The position numbers and the translations under genes are program-made. A model generated the notes under the pieces. The model saw only the letters and a program-made list of their open reading frames with translations, ran no database searches and was not told the DNA's origin. A DNA stretch of 64,000 bases from Candidatus Binatia bacterium (GTDB lineage Bacteria; Desulfobacterota; Binatia; Bin18): NCBI GenBank assembly GCA_951812575.1, contig OX638322.1, positions 4,282,501-4,346,500 of the forward strand, read 5' to 3'. Positions 1-10,068 of the stretch are shown piece by piece; position 1 is the stretch's first letter; each line of letters opens with the position of its first letter.

Positions 1-119
1 GCGTTTGCGCTGCTTATTGAAAAAAGGAAAGCAATCATAGCCACAAGGGCCTCAAGAGACGCGATCCAGTCCCAGACAACTCATTCCCCTCTTCTGTACC
101 CCGTCCCGTCTCTACAGTG

Positions 120-148
120 TTGCGAGATAGTCACCCTTCGCCTACAAT
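120..148 (+). promoter_or_regulatory. Sigma-70-type promoter of tRNA-Leu
   Basis: A -35 hexamer TTGCGA (120-125) and a -10 hexamer TACAAT (143-148) are separated by exactly 17 bases. The predicted start of transcription lies a few bases before the tRNA 5' end at 159. The spacing and position are seen directly; promoter activity is inferred. Confidence 0.6.
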
Positions 149-158
149 CTGCCCGCGT

Positions 159-243
159 GCCGGAGTGGTGGAACTGGTAGACACATGGGACTTAAAATCC
201 CATGGGGCGTTGCCCCGTGCGGGTTCGAGCCCCGCCTCCGGCA
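159..243 (+). tRNA. tRNA-Leu (anticodon UAA)
   Basis: This is an 85-nt class II tRNA with a long variable arm. The acceptor stem GCCGGAG pairs with CTCCGGC, followed by discriminator A at 243. The anticodon stem TGGGA/TCCCA encloses a loop with anticodon TAA at 193-195. The T arm holds GGTTCGAGCCC. The 3' CCA is not encoded, so it must be added by CCA-adding enzyme. Confidence 0.95.
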
Positions 244-519
244 TTGCAAACAGGAGTCATTAGAGGCACTCTTCAGGCCTTGCCCCGCGCCGCCACTCAC
301 TCGGATCAATAAATTCTCCAGCGTGGATACCCCGCTGCTCCACACTCGCTATCTCTTCGTGTGGCATATAGGAGTTAGAGAAATAGGCTACAGCGTGACC
401 CCTTTGCCCTGTGCCCATACAATGTGAGAGGAAAAGACGGACAGGAGGGACAGCACAGCAACAGAGAATAAACGCACCCAGTCGCCTCAACCTTTCCTCT
501 CGTTTATGGCACAGCCAGA
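244..519. other. Intergenic stretch, nothing recognised
   Basis: This lies between the tRNA and the 3' end of the monooxygenase gene on the other strand. I see short open frames only, none with a ribosome-binding site or a family signature. Confidence 0.5.
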
Positions 520-1599
520 TTAATATTTCGCGATGACCTGTTCGGCAAAATCCTTGTAGACTTCGCGGCTTGTTTTGAGCGGCGGCAAAAGAGAAATCTC
601 CCGGAGCCCGGCCTGCTCGGCCTGGCGGATGGCCGCGATCAGTTCAGCGGGTTCACCGACCATGCACGACCCTTTGATCGTTTTCGGCGTGATGAATTTG
701 CGCTCCTCAGGGACATGGTAGGTGCAGTGTCCGTCATGAATCTGAAGGTAACGCTTGGCCTGGGGCGTTGCCATGTTCTCGACCTGATCCCGATACTCCT
801 CCCACACGTCCTGAAACGATTCGGGCACGGTGCTCTCATCCCCGGTTTGTTCGTAAATTTCATACACAAAATGCAGGGCGCAGGTGACCCAGGAGCCACA
901 CGCTTCGATCACCCGGTCCGAGGTTAAGTCTTCTCCCGGTTTCAAGACGACCGCCGTGGTCAGGGCCGTGGTATGAAAATTCTCGGGTAGGGTGCGCCCG
1001 GCTCGCTCGGCCCCGGCCTGTACCCGGCTGACGTTCGCCTGCAAGACCTCACTCTGTTCGTTGAACAGGGACACCAGCCCATCGCCAAATTCTCCTGCGG
1101 TGCGGAGAGCCAGCGGTCCATTGGCCGCAACATAGATGGGAATCGGCTGTTCCAGGTCAATGAATTTCAGATCTTGGTGCAGGAATTTGATCGTCCGCGT
1201 CGTTCCATTCAGAGTATACTCGACCTCTCCCCCGCGCAGCAGCGTGCGGACCACGCGCAGATATTCGCGAAAATCTCTGATCTTCATGGGCTGCATGCCC
1301 ATGACCCGCATGGCCGTATGACCGGTCCCCACACCAAGGAAGGTCCGGCCAGGCGCGAGGCGATTAATCGAGGCAATAGAGTGCGCAGTCACCGGGGCAA
1401 TCCGCGTCCCCGGAATAGCGACCCCAGTGCCAATACGGAGGCGCGAGGTGTGCTGAGCGGCCAGCGCCAGAGTGGCATAACAGTCCGACCAGATCATCTG
1501 GGAGTCAGGCACCCAGGCCGCGTCAAAGCCTAAATTCTCAATATAGGGATAGAGGTCCCAGTTATCGACTTTGGTATGGGCTGTAATACTGAATTGCAT
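520..1599 (-). CDS. Luciferase-like (LLM class) flavin-dependent oxidoreductase
   Basis: The 359-residue protein has the TIM-barrel layout of bacterial luciferase-like monooxygenases and F420-dependent reductases: an N-terminal strand MQFSITAHT, then GFDAAWVPDSQ, a long RLRIGTGVAIPGTR segment and LGVGTGHT in the glycine-rich flavin or F420 phosphate region. Such enzymes oxidise or reduce small organic substrates with FMN or F420 in the cytoplasm; the substrate cannot be read from sequence. An in-frame upstream start exists at 1641, but the ATG at 1599 is preceded by an excellent GAGGAGG at 6-nt spacing, so I use it. It stands alone, divergent from the lipoprotein gene. The F420-versus-FMN choice is unresolved. 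Confidence 0.85.
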   Translation of the reverse strand: MQFSITAHTKVDNWDLYPYIENLGFDAAWVPDSQMIWSDCYATLALAAQHTSRLRIGTGVAIPGTRIAPVTAHSIASINRLAPGRTFLGVGTGHTAMRVMGMQPMKIRDFREYLRVVRTLLRGGEVEYTLNGTTRTIKFLHQDLKFIDLEQPIPIYVAANGPLALRTAGEFGDGLVSLFNEQSEVLQANVSRVQAGAERAGRTLPENFHTTALTTAVVLKPGEDLTSDRVIEACGSWVTCALHFVYEIYEQTGDESTVPESFQDVWEEYRDQVENMATPQAKRYLQIHDGHCTYHVPEERKFITPKTIKGSCMVGEPAELIAAIRQAEQAGLREISLLPPLKTSREVYKDFAEQVIAKY

Positions 1600-1816
1600 G
1601 CGATTCCTCCTCGTCAGTGAATTACCGCATGTCTGTATCATTCACTCCAGGCAACCGCAATTTCTCCGACCTGCCCCGTACCCGCCGCTTCCAGGTTCTC
1701 AACCACCCACCTTTGACTCGCCCCGCTTCCCACTTTAAGCTGGGAACGAGTCTGCGGGCGGTCAGCCGATATCCGAACAGATGGGACGGCTGCGGCAGGC
1801 GATACTTCAGAGAACC

Positions 1817-3070
1817 ATGTTACGTCGCTATCCTGACACGACCGGAGAATTTTCTGTTAGCCTGATTTTCTGGCTCTGCGTGGTCGGGGCCGGCCTGCTC
1901 CTCGCCGGTTGTCAGGCGAGGCGCCCCCCGCCATTCATTAACCAGGAGCCCGCACGAGCTGCCGTTCAGTCAGCCCCACCGTCCACGCCGCAGAAAAAAG
2001 CAGCAGCAGTGGACGATCCGGAGGCAGAACTGGCCTGGGACTTTTTAGCCCGCGTCGACGAGATGGGCATCATCTCTCCGCATCCTCCGCCGACCGAGTC
2101 CGTTCCACCCGAACTGCCGCCCGCCCAGCCTGATGAACCCCTGCCGCCCCTGCCGGCGCTCGGCCCTCCCCAAGCAGGAGCGTCCTCGGGCTGGCTCGCT
2201 TGGATGCCGGGGTTGTCTCCCGACGAGGCCGGTCCAAATGGCACTGCGCAGTACCGGACCGAACAAGACCTTCTCAGAGTTGTGGCCGAGTTTCAACGCG
2301 TGGCGACAAAAGACACCTACCGCTTTCCGCTCCCCAAAGATGTGACCGGGGCCAACGTGCATAAGGCCACCCTCACCCGTATCAACGACTATGAAACCAA
2401 GCATCCCGGTGCCTATCCCGCCATTATCGCCTTCACGCGGGGACGAGCGTATGAGGGGCTGCACGCCTATGAACAGGCCCTGGCCGAGTATCAACGCGTC
2501 GCCCAGGGCAAAAGCCGCCTCAAACAAGAGGCACTGAAAGCCGTCGAAGCGCTCACCACCTTTCAGGCGCTCGCTCAGCAGGCGCCGACAGCGACAACCG
2601 CGGTTGAGTATGTGCAGGCGCTTGACGAACAGGCGCGCCAGTGGCGAGACCTCGCCCAGCAGTATGACAACACGTCGTATGCGACCCTGGCACAGGAAGA
2701 AGAAGAGCGGCTTGAGCGGGCGAAAGTCGCTTTCTTTATCCTCAACCGCTACCGGATTGAGGACGGCAACGAGAGCGTGATCTTGGCCTATCAGCAGTTA
2801 CTTGATAAACACCGGGAGAGCAAAAACCGCTATCGATATCGGCTGGAACTGGGGGACTTCTACGTCATCCTCGCCCACGAATATACGGCTCAGAATGATC
2901 CTGAAAGTCTCCGTTTTGATACGAACATTTTTGAAACCCTGGGACGAGCGGCGCTTCAGCATTACGCCACGGTTGCACAACAGGACGGCATTATGGAAAA
3001 ACTTGAAGCCAAGGGCAAACTCGAAGCGCTTGAAGCCTATATGGCCAAGGTCGGACGTTTAGGCCGCTAG
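1817..3070 (+). CDS. Lipoprotein with proline-rich linker and helical TPR-like C-terminus
   Basis: The 417-residue product begins with a lipoprotein signal peptide: a hydrophobic segment ends in LLLAGC, placing the lipidated Cys at about residue 32. A proline-rich stretch of about 100 residues follows. The rest is helical and rich in Ala, Tyr and Glu, with a TPR-like stretch around AFTRGRAYEGLHAYEQALAE. It should sit on the periplasmic face of a membrane. A start at 1781 is possible, but 1817 gives a conventional signal peptide. It lies 21 bases before the next gene, also an exported helical-repeat protein, so they probably form one operon. No family was recognised; the function is unknown. 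Confidence 0.7.
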   Translation: MLRRYPDTTGEFSVSLIFWLCVVGAGLLLAGCQARRPPPFINQEPARAAVQSAPPSTPQKKAAAVDDPEAELAWDFLARVDEMGIISPHPPPTESVPPELPPAQPDEPLPPLPALGPPQAGASSGWLAWMPGLSPDEAGPNGTAQYRTEQDLLRVVAEFQRVATKDTYRFPLPKDVTGANVHKATLTRINDYETKHPGAYPAIIAFTRGRAYEGLHAYEQALAEYQRVAQGKSRLKQEALKAVEALTTFQALAQQAPTATTAVEYVQALDEQARQWRDLAQQYDNTSYATLAQEEEERLERAKVAFFILNRYRIEDGNESVILAYQQLLDKHRESKNRYRYRLELGDFYVILAHEYTAQNDPESLRFDTNIFETLGRAALQHYATVAQQDGIMEKLEAKGKLEALEAYMAKVGRLGR

Positions 3071-3091
3071 GCCGCCCGCGAAGAAAACGAC

Positions 3092-5137
3092 ATGTGGTAT
3101 CGGGTCATCACTCTGCTCCTGTGTTGCCAGTTCGTGTCCGCGACGCTTCTCCACGCGCGGGATTTTGCAGACCCCCTGGCCCAGCGGGTGACGGAATTTT
3201 TACCGGCCTATAATCCTTTTGTGCCCCCACTGCCCCCGGAACGGTACTTTCCGGATGAGGTCGGTAGACAGGTTGCCGACGCGATTATTGATGGCTTCTT
3301 GGACGATGCGTCGGCATTACGCGGCCGGATCGTGCAACTGGCGCAGCATGACACTCAGCTCGAAGCGCAGGGAGAGGAGGCCACGGGCGTCACTCCCCTG
3401 GTTTATGCCCTGCTGTACCGGTCCGTAGAGCAGGACGATCAAGAAGAGCTCCCGCTTATTGAACTGAACGCGACGCCGGATGAACTGCTCTCCCAGGCAG
3501 ATCGACTCTACGCCTCGGAAAGGCGGCACCGTGTTGGCCGGCTGTTCAATTGGGTGCTCTCGACCTTTGACGTAGCCCGACTGTTTCTTGGTGCGCCCGC
3601 CGGCCCAAGTCCCTACGCCGCGCAAGGCGTCGTCTCTTCGGTGAGTCAGCACTCAGGACCCAGTCCACGCGAGCGTAAGGCCCTGGCCCTGTATCGGCGT
3701 TTCCTCGAAGAAGCCCCGGATGACCCGCGGGTCCCGGAAGTCCGAGCCAAGATGGAAGCTCTGGATACGAAACGAAAAAAGGCCGTTGTGAAAGCCGAGT
3801 TAGCCCAGGCTGAGCAAGCATTCGCTGAAGAAGACTATTGGAAGGCCAATTTCCATTATCAACTCGCCCTGCTGGTTGATGAAAACACGGAAGAAGCCAG
3901 GGCTGGGGTCCAGCAAGTCGAGTCCCGCCTGCAATACTATGACGCCCTCAACCAGTACGATCCGGAGACCCCCCGAGACCCGCTCGCCGGCGTGAAACAG
4001 GCGGAGTGGGAGCACAGCAAAGAAACCTTGACCTATATGCTGCCGGGGAGCGGTTTTGTCAAAGACAATATTGTTGTGGCGGGTCTCCAACTCGGCACGG
4101 AAGGGCTGGTCGGTGCGGCGACCTTTGGCGGGCTGACCATGATCCAGACCTTGGGGAAACTGTGGAAGGTCATGACCGGACGAGCCGTCTCCCAACAAGG
4201 CATTATTACTGAGGGCGAAAAATACTTGCAGCAGACCCCCCCGGAGGAACGCTCCCCGGAGATCTACCCCCTCCTGGCCAAAGCCTATGCCAAGGAAGGC
4301 AAGGTTGAAAAAGCGATTGAGTATTACACCCTGGCCGGCATGGCAGAAGAGATTCCCGAGCTCCAGGAAAACGCGGCAACAGCCCTGCTCGAACAGGCCA
4401 AAGCCAGTCCGCATCAAACAGAGAAGCAGGCCTACCTACGCCGCCTGCTGGAGCAGTATCCCAAGACTGAGGCGGCAAAGGAGGCGGCGGAAGAATTCCA
4501 GCAGGTCAGTCGGCCTGAAAACCAAGGCTTACAGCTCACGAAAATGTTCCTGCGCGACAACCCAGACCTGTTCGGCGCCCAGGGTCTCGGCCTCAAACGG
4601 GAGCTGTATGATGGCGACTGGCGGAATGTTGAACTCACGGACGACGGCATCATCCTCTCCCCGCACGGCGACATTACCCTGCGCTTAGAGAGCGACACCG
4701 GCCCTCGCACCAAGGTGTACGGGGTACCCACCGCGTCGTGGCAGCAGTTTTGGCGCAAGTTCCGGGAAAAGGGCTATGAAGACGCCTTCTACCGTGGGGA
4801 CCGGGCCATTGCCAAATTGGTCCGCGGGGCGGAGCCCGCGGATATCACGCTCAAGAGTCAGTTTGAAAAAAATGACGAAGACGGCTGGCGCGTTCTGCCC
4901 TATCTCACCGGGAGCCTGGGAGAAGGGTTTGACGTCCGGGGGACGCTGCCCAAGGATATCCTCGGGACCCGACTGGCCTTTGGCAGAGACCAGTTCAGCA
5001 GCTATGTCGGTCTTGACATCCCCATGCCGCTCGTGCCGGTTGACTTTCTCCTGCTTGGCCGCGACGGCCTCCCCTCACTCTACCCGCGCATTCGCCTGCC
5101 GGATCATACGGTCGAGCACGAGGAGTTGTACCGCTAG
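3092..5137 (+). CDS. Exported TPR-type protein of unknown function
   Basis: This 681-residue protein has a cleavable-looking signal peptide (hydrophobic VITLLLCCQFVSATLL, then HARDFADP). Several helical repeat-like segments follow, including KALALYRRFLEEAPDDPRV and EIYPLLAKAYAKEGKVEKAIEYYTLAG, which match the TPR pattern. The C-terminal third is probably beta-rich. A hydrophobic glycine-rich stretch near the middle (LGTEGLVGAATFGGLTM) could be membrane-associated. It follows the lipoprotein gene by 21 bases, and the two may form an envelope complex. It converges on the VWA-FHA gene. No enzymatic motif is visible; the role is unknown. Confidence 0.7.
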   Translation: MWYRVITLLLCCQFVSATLLHARDFADPLAQRVTEFLPAYNPFVPPLPPERYFPDEVGRQVADAIIDGFLDDASALRGRIVQLAQHDTQLEAQGEEATGVTPLVYALLYRSVEQDDQEELPLIELNATPDELLSQADRLYASERRHRVGRLFNWVLSTFDVARLFLGAPAGPSPYAAQGVVSSVSQHSGPSPRERKALALYRRFLEEAPDDPRVPEVRAKMEALDTKRKKAVVKAELAQAEQAFAEEDYWKANFHYQLALLVDENTEEARAGVQQVESRLQYYDALNQYDPETPRDPLAGVKQAEWEHSKETLTYMLPGSGFVKDNIVVAGLQLGTEGLVGAATFGGLTMIQTLGKLWKVMTGRAVSQQGIITEGEKYLQQTPPEERSPEIYPLLAKAYAKEGKVEKAIEYYTLAGMAEEIPELQENAATALLEQAKASPHQTEKQAYLRRLLEQYPKTEAAKEAAEEFQQVSRPENQGLQLTKMFLRDNPDLFGAQGLGLKRELYDGDWRNVELTDDGIILSPHGDITLRLESDTGPRTKVYGVPTASWQQFWRKFREKGYEDAFYRGDRAIAKLVRGAEPADITLKSQFEKNDEDGWRVLPYLTGSLGEGFDVRGTLPKDILGTRLAFGRDQFSSYVGLDIPMPLVPVDFLLLGRDGLPSLYPRIRLPDHTVEHEELYR

Positions 5138-5172
5138 GATTCCGGTATCGCAGCCTCCGGCTCGTTTCGATT

Positions 5173-6726
5173 TTACGCATTTGCGGCGTAGAAGATAAAC
5201 TCCACGTCTCCGATACGGACCTGCATGCCGTCTCTGAGAAGATTTTCGGCAACCTTTTTCCCATTGATATAGATGCCGTTTCTGCTCTGTAAATCGAGCA
5301 GCACATAGCCCTGTTTGACTTTTTTTATGCGCGCATGTTCGCGCGATATGGAGGAGTGAAGAATAATCGCCTCGCACTCCTCGCCACGGCCAATCGTCAT
5401 TTCATCACGGGAAAAAGCGATTTCGCGCGGCGCGTCTTCAAACGGGCTCTGGCGCACAAGTCGGGCGTACGGTGCAGAGTTCTTCGGCACAACAGAACCC
5501 ATGGGTGGGTTTTGGCTCGTGGAACCGGGACCCCCGGTTGCCGTCTTCACCAGACTCAGCACTTCGGCTGGGATCTCGTTAATCCGGACGCGCGCCAGCA
5601 GCAGCAGTCCTCCGGCGGCGAAGAGCGGAACCAGCATATTCCACACCCCATAGGCAATAAGGGTTTGCGGGTAGGTAATGCCCGACCCTGAGCTGGTTGA
5701 GACGACTCGCGCACCGCCAATCCCACGCACCTGATAGGCTACGCGCGCCTCCCCTTCCCCATTCGGGTGCTGAAGGGTCAGCACGACTTCGCGTTCCGCC
5801 CCATCCTCAACCGGGCGAGGGCTGGTATATGTCAGAAAATATTGCGACGCGAGCGAGCGGCCGATCTCACCGATCAACTCAGGAAAGCGTTCGCCCTCAC
5901 TGACAATATTGTAATGCCGCCCGGCGCTCTCCTTTGCGATCCTATGCAGGTCGGGAGCCATAAAGGGCGGGGGAGAGATCGCATACACGTTCAGATTCGC
6001 CTTTTTGATTTCCGCCAGGACTTCCGCGCCGGACAGTTGGGTGACCTCCCGACCGTAGGGATTATTTTTTTCCGAGCCGTCCCCACGCGTATGATTGGGG
6101 GCATCGGTAATCAGGATGATGACAGCTTGCGCGTCCGGTCGAAACGGAAAGCGGCTGGCCAGCAGCATCGCATCGAGCGAGTTCTCCGGGATATCCCCTC
6201 CGCCTGCCGGGCGTAGCGCGCCAACCCAGCTTTTGAACTCCCGGGCGCTCCGGGTGAATTCCCGCTCATCCCGAATCACGTAATCCTCAAAAGTAACCAA
6301 CCCCAAGCGATAATCCCGATTGGCCTTGGCCAGACGGTCGGCAAAATCAATGGCCGCTTCTTTCATACCGTCAATGAACGGCCCCATGCTTTCCGTGACA
6401 TCGAAGACCACCACGATATCGACCGGTCGGCCCTGTTCTTCACCTCGAAAATCAATGATCTGGGCGTCCTGCCCGTCCTCCTGCACGGTCACGTGCTCCG
6501 GTGTGAGTTGTCCGATCGGCTGCCCGCGCAAATCGGTCGCATTAAAATACAGGCCAACGGCACCGCCATTGGTAAAATTCTCCAGTTGGGGGTTGGTGAC
6601 AGAGACAACCACCGAATCGGCCGCAGAGACGTGCCGTGTCAGCAACAAGCAGAGGGTAAGGCAATGGATGAACACACACACAGCCTGGGTATGGCTCTGC
6701 TGAGAAGACCGGGCTTTCAATATCAT
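5173..6726 (-). CDS. VWA domain protein with membrane segment and C-terminal FHA domain
   Basis: The product (517 residues) has a signal-like hydrophobic segment, then a von Willebrand A domain whose metal-ion site starts VFDVTESM (DxTxS) and continues with ILITDAPNH. A single transmembrane helix (MLVPLFAAGGLLLLARV) follows, then a C-terminal FHA domain with the canonical GRGEECE, SISREHA and LQSRNGIYING. The layout puts the VWA domain outside and the phosphothreonine-binding FHA domain in the cytoplasm, so the protein could link an extracytoplasmic event to kinase signalling. The start at 6726 has a GAGGGAGAG element and removes 33 residues of unlikely N-terminus. It is the last gene of the kinase/phosphatase operon. 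Confidence 0.85.
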   Translation of the reverse strand: MILKARSSQQSHTQAVCVFIHCLTLCLLLTRHVSAADSVVVSVTNPQLENFTNGGAVGLYFNATDLRGQPIGQLTPEHVTVQEDGQDAQIIDFRGEEQGRPVDIVVVFDVTESMGPFIDGMKEAAIDFADRLAKANRDYRLGLVTFEDYVIRDEREFTRSAREFKSWVGALRPAGGGDIPENSLDAMLLASRFPFRPDAQAVIILITDAPNHTRGDGSEKNNPYGREVTQLSGAEVLAEIKKANLNVYAISPPPFMAPDLHRIAKESAGRHYNIVSEGERFPELIGEIGRSLASQYFLTYTSPRPVEDGAEREVVLTLQHPNGEGEARVAYQVRGIGGARVVSTSSGSGITYPQTLIAYGVWNMLVPLFAAGGLLLLARVRINEIPAEVLSLVKTATGGPGSTSQNPPMGSVVPKNSAPYARLVRQSPFEDAPREIAFSRDEMTIGRGEECEAIILHSSISREHARIKKVKQGYVLLDLQSRNGIYINGKKVAENLLRDGMQVRIGDVEFIFYAANA

Positions 6727-6760
6727 GCTGCTCTCCCTCTGATACCGCTCTCCGGCCAGT

Positions 6761-7618
6761 CTACCCCTTACCTGCCCGCTCTCGAAAGAGGAGTAAGGTT
6801 CCGCCGACCTCCACCCGGTCGCCATTTTTCAGTTGGACCGGCTGGGTAACCGGAGCCCGATTGACGCTGACTTGGCCTTCATTTTTGGCAAGCACAAAAG
6901 TATTCTGACGCTTTTCGACCACAGCGTGCAGGTTGGCAATAGAACGGTCGCCAAACAGGCCGACATCACTTTCTTCGGCTCTCCCGATTGTTGTTTTGGG
7001 CTTGGTCAGATGGTATTCACGGCCTTCACGGGCATTGCGGCTTTGCGAGCGAATCACCATAAACCAGCCGCGCTTCAATATCTCGCTGACCAGACCGATC
7101 CAGAGACCGATCATGGCTCCCAGGATGGCCAGGGCAACCCCGCGACCAGCCGTCTGCGGCAGAAGGGAGGTGACCACCTGAAAGAGCGCCCCCCCAATGG
7201 CCCCGCCAATGCAGCCACCAATCGCGCCATTGCGTAAACGGACCAACGATTGGCCGACCCAGCCGGCTCCAAGCCCGACGGCAAGCCCAAAAATTCCCCA
7301 GCCGATAACGCGCCCACCAAGACCGCCAAACAGGCCAAACACCAGCTCTCCCATGAGAAGGCCAACCGCCCCACCCACCAGACCGGCGAGTCCGCCCAGC
7401 TTCACACCTTGCCACGTCTTGTTCTTATGCCCCGCGCTGAGCCCTTCAATGGCTCCCATGAACGCGCCAACACAAATGCCCGTCACTCCCCCCAGGGCCA
7501 TGGCCCGGAGATGGACATTCCCCACCGCGGCCAGGGGGTCGGCCGCGGCCCAGCCGGCAAGACCACCCAGAAGCCCGGCCCCGCTATACAGGACAAGTCG
7601 TTCGCGTGAAAGTTCCAT
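6761..7618 (-). CDS. Glycine-rich polytopic membrane protein with C-terminal FHA domain
   Basis: The first 180 or so residues are a Gly/Ala/Leu-rich membrane domain with about five or six helices and glycine-zipper-like repeats (GGLAGLVGGAVGLLMG, GGCIGGAIGGALF). The C-terminal 90 residues are an FHA domain with TTIGRAEESD, SIANLHA and VSVNRAPV. The usual S-R-x-H is changed to S-I-A-N-L-H, so the phosphothreonine pocket lacks the standard Arg and may bind differently. It lies 34 bases upstream of the VWA-FHA gene and 65 bases downstream of the kinase gene on the same strand. Glycine-zipper membrane domains can oligomerise; a channel or scaffold role is conjecture. Confidence 0.8.
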   Translation of the reverse strand: MELSRERLVLYSGAGLLGGLAGWAAADPLAAVGNVHLRAMALGGVTGICVGAFMGAIEGLSAGHKNKTWQGVKLGGLAGLVGGAVGLLMGELVFGLFGGLGGRVIGWGIFGLAVGLGAGWVGQSLVRLRNGAIGGCIGGAIGGALFQVVTSLLPQTAGRGVALAILGAMIGLWIGLVSEILKRGWFMVIRSQSRNAREGREYHLTKPKTTIGRAEESDVGLFGDRSIANLHAVVEKRQNTFVLAKNEGQVSVNRAPVTQPVQLKNGDRVEVGGTLLLFRERAGKG

Positions 7619-7683
7619 ACTGCTCCGCTCACAGTCTGCTCAACGCCCCACGGGTATACCAACAGCCGTCATCATGACCCGAC

Positions 7684-10059
7684 CTAGAGTTGCAGGGACC
7701 AGTGTCCGCTCACATTTTCGGACAACCCGACACGGTAGGTTCCGCTGAGCCGATTTTCTTCACGCCAGCCCTTGAAATGATAGTCGCGGTTACCAACCGA
7801 ACTGGTAAACTCAATCTGGTTGCCCTGCGTTGTTCCTTCCAGAGAAGCGGCCCCAAAGCCGCGCGCGTGAATCACCAGGCGACCACGCAAGGCCCCATTA
7901 CTGTGCGGTTGAAAATGCACCTCCAGCAGAGCCTCACGCTCAGGGCCGAGCCCGAGGATGCTCCCCTGGTGCGAGGTGAGGATATAGGCCAAGTCCCGAT
8001 CGTCCCTTACGCTGAATTTTCTGGACGAGAGCGGATAGCCATTGACATAAAAGTCAACCTTGTAGTCGCCAGGGAGAAAGGCACCACCGCTGGCATTGCC
8101 GATTCTGGCCGTAAACGTCACCTTCTCTGTTTTATCCGAGACTTCTTTGTCGTCTTCGACTGTCCCCAGAATCTGGCCATTGGGGGTAAAATAGGTTGCG
8201 GTGACCCGGTGGTGAGAGGGCAACAGGTTGTGAAGCTGATTCTGAAAATTCGCCTCCCAGGCCACGAACCGGAGCTGGGATGCGCCAAACGAGGTCGCTG
8301 GCTTGGATAAAAGGTCACCATTTTTCGTCGCATTGAAAAAGCGGACGGAGACCAGAGAAAGTGGTTCCTTGCTCCGTTCCCGGATGAGGGCCAGCCGTTT
8401 TTCCTCGGCGGCGCGCCGTGCGATCTCTTCCTCCGGTGTCGGTCCGCTCGCTATCGGAGCATCAGACTCACCAGCGACACCGTTTTCCTTTTCTTCCGCC
8501 ACCTCGGCTGCGACGACCTGGACCGGGTCCGGTTCAATTCGGACCGTGTGGCTGGCCAGCTTGGCATCCCCGAGATAGAGCTCAAGCTGATAATCACCGG
8601 TCGCCCGCTCCTTGAGCCCCTCAAGCAGGGTCACGCCCCGCAGTTCAAGCTCCTCCTCTTCGGGACGCACAAACCGACCGGCTTCGCTTTTCCCGGCCAA
8701 GCCGCCTTCAGGGTCAAAAAAGCGGCCCTCCAGCCGATGATTCCCGCCTTCAACCTCGAACAGCCGGTTTTTCAGCATCGCTTCCCAGGTCAGGTATTGC
8801 ACCTCACTCAGTGTATAGCTGTCCTTGACCTCCGACAGTGGCGTACCATCCCGCGAGGTATTCACCAAGTTAAGAGAAACCAATTCGAGCGGGTCGGCCC
8901 GCAACGCGCGCAGGCGTTTCTCCCGCTCCCAGGGTAAATCCGCAACAAACGCCCGAAACCCCGTTCGCTGGGATTCCGGCAGCCAAGTTTCAATCTGCTG
9001 CCACGGAATCTTTTCTCCCACGCGCTCAATCGGATTGCCTTGCAGCAGTTCAGGAGAGGTGAACAGGCCATACGCCCCGCCACTCAGCAGCAGCAAAAAA
9101 ATCAGGGTCGCAACCATCCGCCCCCAGCGTCGTTTCCTTTGCGGCGGCTCGGCGGTAAGGGGCTCTGCAACCGGCTCCGACAGCGGTTCGAGAATTTGGG
9201 TCGCGGCCTGGGACGAACTGGGAGGACCAGCCGCGCTCAGCCCGCGCCCATACAGAAACATGTCCTTAAACGCTTCCGCGCTCTTTGGCCGCTCTTCGGC
9301 TTTATAGGCCAGAGCCTGGTCAATCGCCTGGGCGAGGAAAGGAGAGGCGTCGGGTTTCTCCGAAAGTACCGGCGGACACGAGAACGGCGGGTGTTTCTCC
9401 GGGTCACGACCGGTCAGAATATAGTGCAGGGTTGCGGCCAGGCCATAAAGATCGGACCGTTCATCGACCTGTCCCGAGTATTGCTCGGGCGGGGCAAATC
9501 CAGGCGTACCAATCAGGGTGGCTTTACCCTGGGGTGAGAAAATTCTGGCAATGCCGAAGTCAATGAGCGTGATGCGCCCGTCCGGCCGGAGGATCACATT
9601 GCCCGGTTTCATATCCCGATAGATGACGGGCGGAGAAAAGCTATGCAGATAGGTCAACACGTCGCACAGTTCCCGGCCAATCTCGATGACCCGGCTCTCG
9701 GGGAGCTGGCCGTCCAGTCCGGCGATTTCCTGCTCCAGATTGACCCCTTCGACAAAATCCATCACCAAATAATGGCAATTGCCCTCACCAAAGCGATCGA
9801 AAATAGCGGGAATGGCCGGATGGGTGAGCTGGGCCAGCGTATCGGCCTCGCGATGAAAATACTCGATGGCCTGGGCGCGTTCTTCGGGATTCGTAAATCG
9901 GTCAAAAATTTCTTTGATCGCGACCTGTCTCTCAGCCAGACGCTGGTCCTGGGCGACATAGACGACACCCATCCCACCACCCGCAAGAAAGCGCTCAATC
10001 TGATAACGGTCCGCCAGGACCGTTCCGGGTTCGAGTTGACCGCTTTCATTCCGCGACAT
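7684..10059 (-). CDS. Membrane-anchored Hanks-type Ser/Thr protein kinase
   Basis: The N-terminal 280 residues are a eukaryotic-like kinase domain. The glycine loop is AGGGMGVVYV (about 26-35), the catalytic Lys is in QVAIKE (K49), the catalytic loop is YRDMKPGN (147-154), DFG is at 167-169, and APPEQ follows in the activation segment. All catalytic residues are present, so it should be active. One transmembrane helix (ATLIFLLLLSGGAYGLF, about 315-331) separates it from a 450-residue extracytoplasmic part. That part contains two similar segments starting with LSLVSVRFFN and LELVSLNLVN, which looks like an internal duplication of a sensor domain. It is 9 bases downstream of the PP2C fusion gene, and the pair forms a writer/eraser module with the FHA readers around it. 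Confidence 0.93.
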   Translation of the reverse strand: MSRNESGQLEPGTVLADRYQIERFLAGGGMGVVYVAQDQRLAERQVAIKEIFDRFTNPEERAQAIEYFHREADTLAQLTHPAIPAIFDRFGEGNCHYLVMDFVEGVNLEQEIAGLDGQLPESRVIEIGRELCDVLTYLHSFSPPVIYRDMKPGNVILRPDGRITLIDFGIARIFSPQGKATLIGTPGFAPPEQYSGQVDERSDLYGLAATLHYILTGRDPEKHPPFSCPPVLSEKPDASPFLAQAIDQALAYKAEERPKSAEAFKDMFLYGRGLSAAGPPSSSQAATQILEPLSEPVAEPLTAEPPQRKRRWGRMVATLIFLLLLSGGAYGLFTSPELLQGNPIERVGEKIPWQQIETWLPESQRTGFRAFVADLPWEREKRLRALRADPLELVSLNLVNTSRDGTPLSEVKDSYTLSEVQYLTWEAMLKNRLFEVEGGNHRLEGRFFDPEGGLAGKSEAGRFVRPEEEELELRGVTLLEGLKERATGDYQLELYLGDAKLASHTVRIEPDPVQVVAAEVAEEKENGVAGESDAPIASGPTPEEEIARRAAEEKRLALIRERSKEPLSLVSVRFFNATKNGDLLSKPATSFGASQLRFVAWEANFQNQLHNLLPSHHRVTATYFTPNGQILGTVEDDKEVSDKTEKVTFTARIGNASGGAFLPGDYKVDFYVNGYPLSSRKFSVRDDRDLAYILTSHQGSILGLGPEREALLEVHFQPHSNGALRGRLVIHARGFGAASLEGTTQGNQIEFTSSVGNRDYHFKGWREENRLSGTYRVGLSENVSGHWSLQL

Positions 10060-10068
10060 CGAAATGCC

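Noticed and set aside
1..158. Hydrophobic minus-strand frame running off the left edge
   Set aside because: Too short to support; no clear start or family motif.
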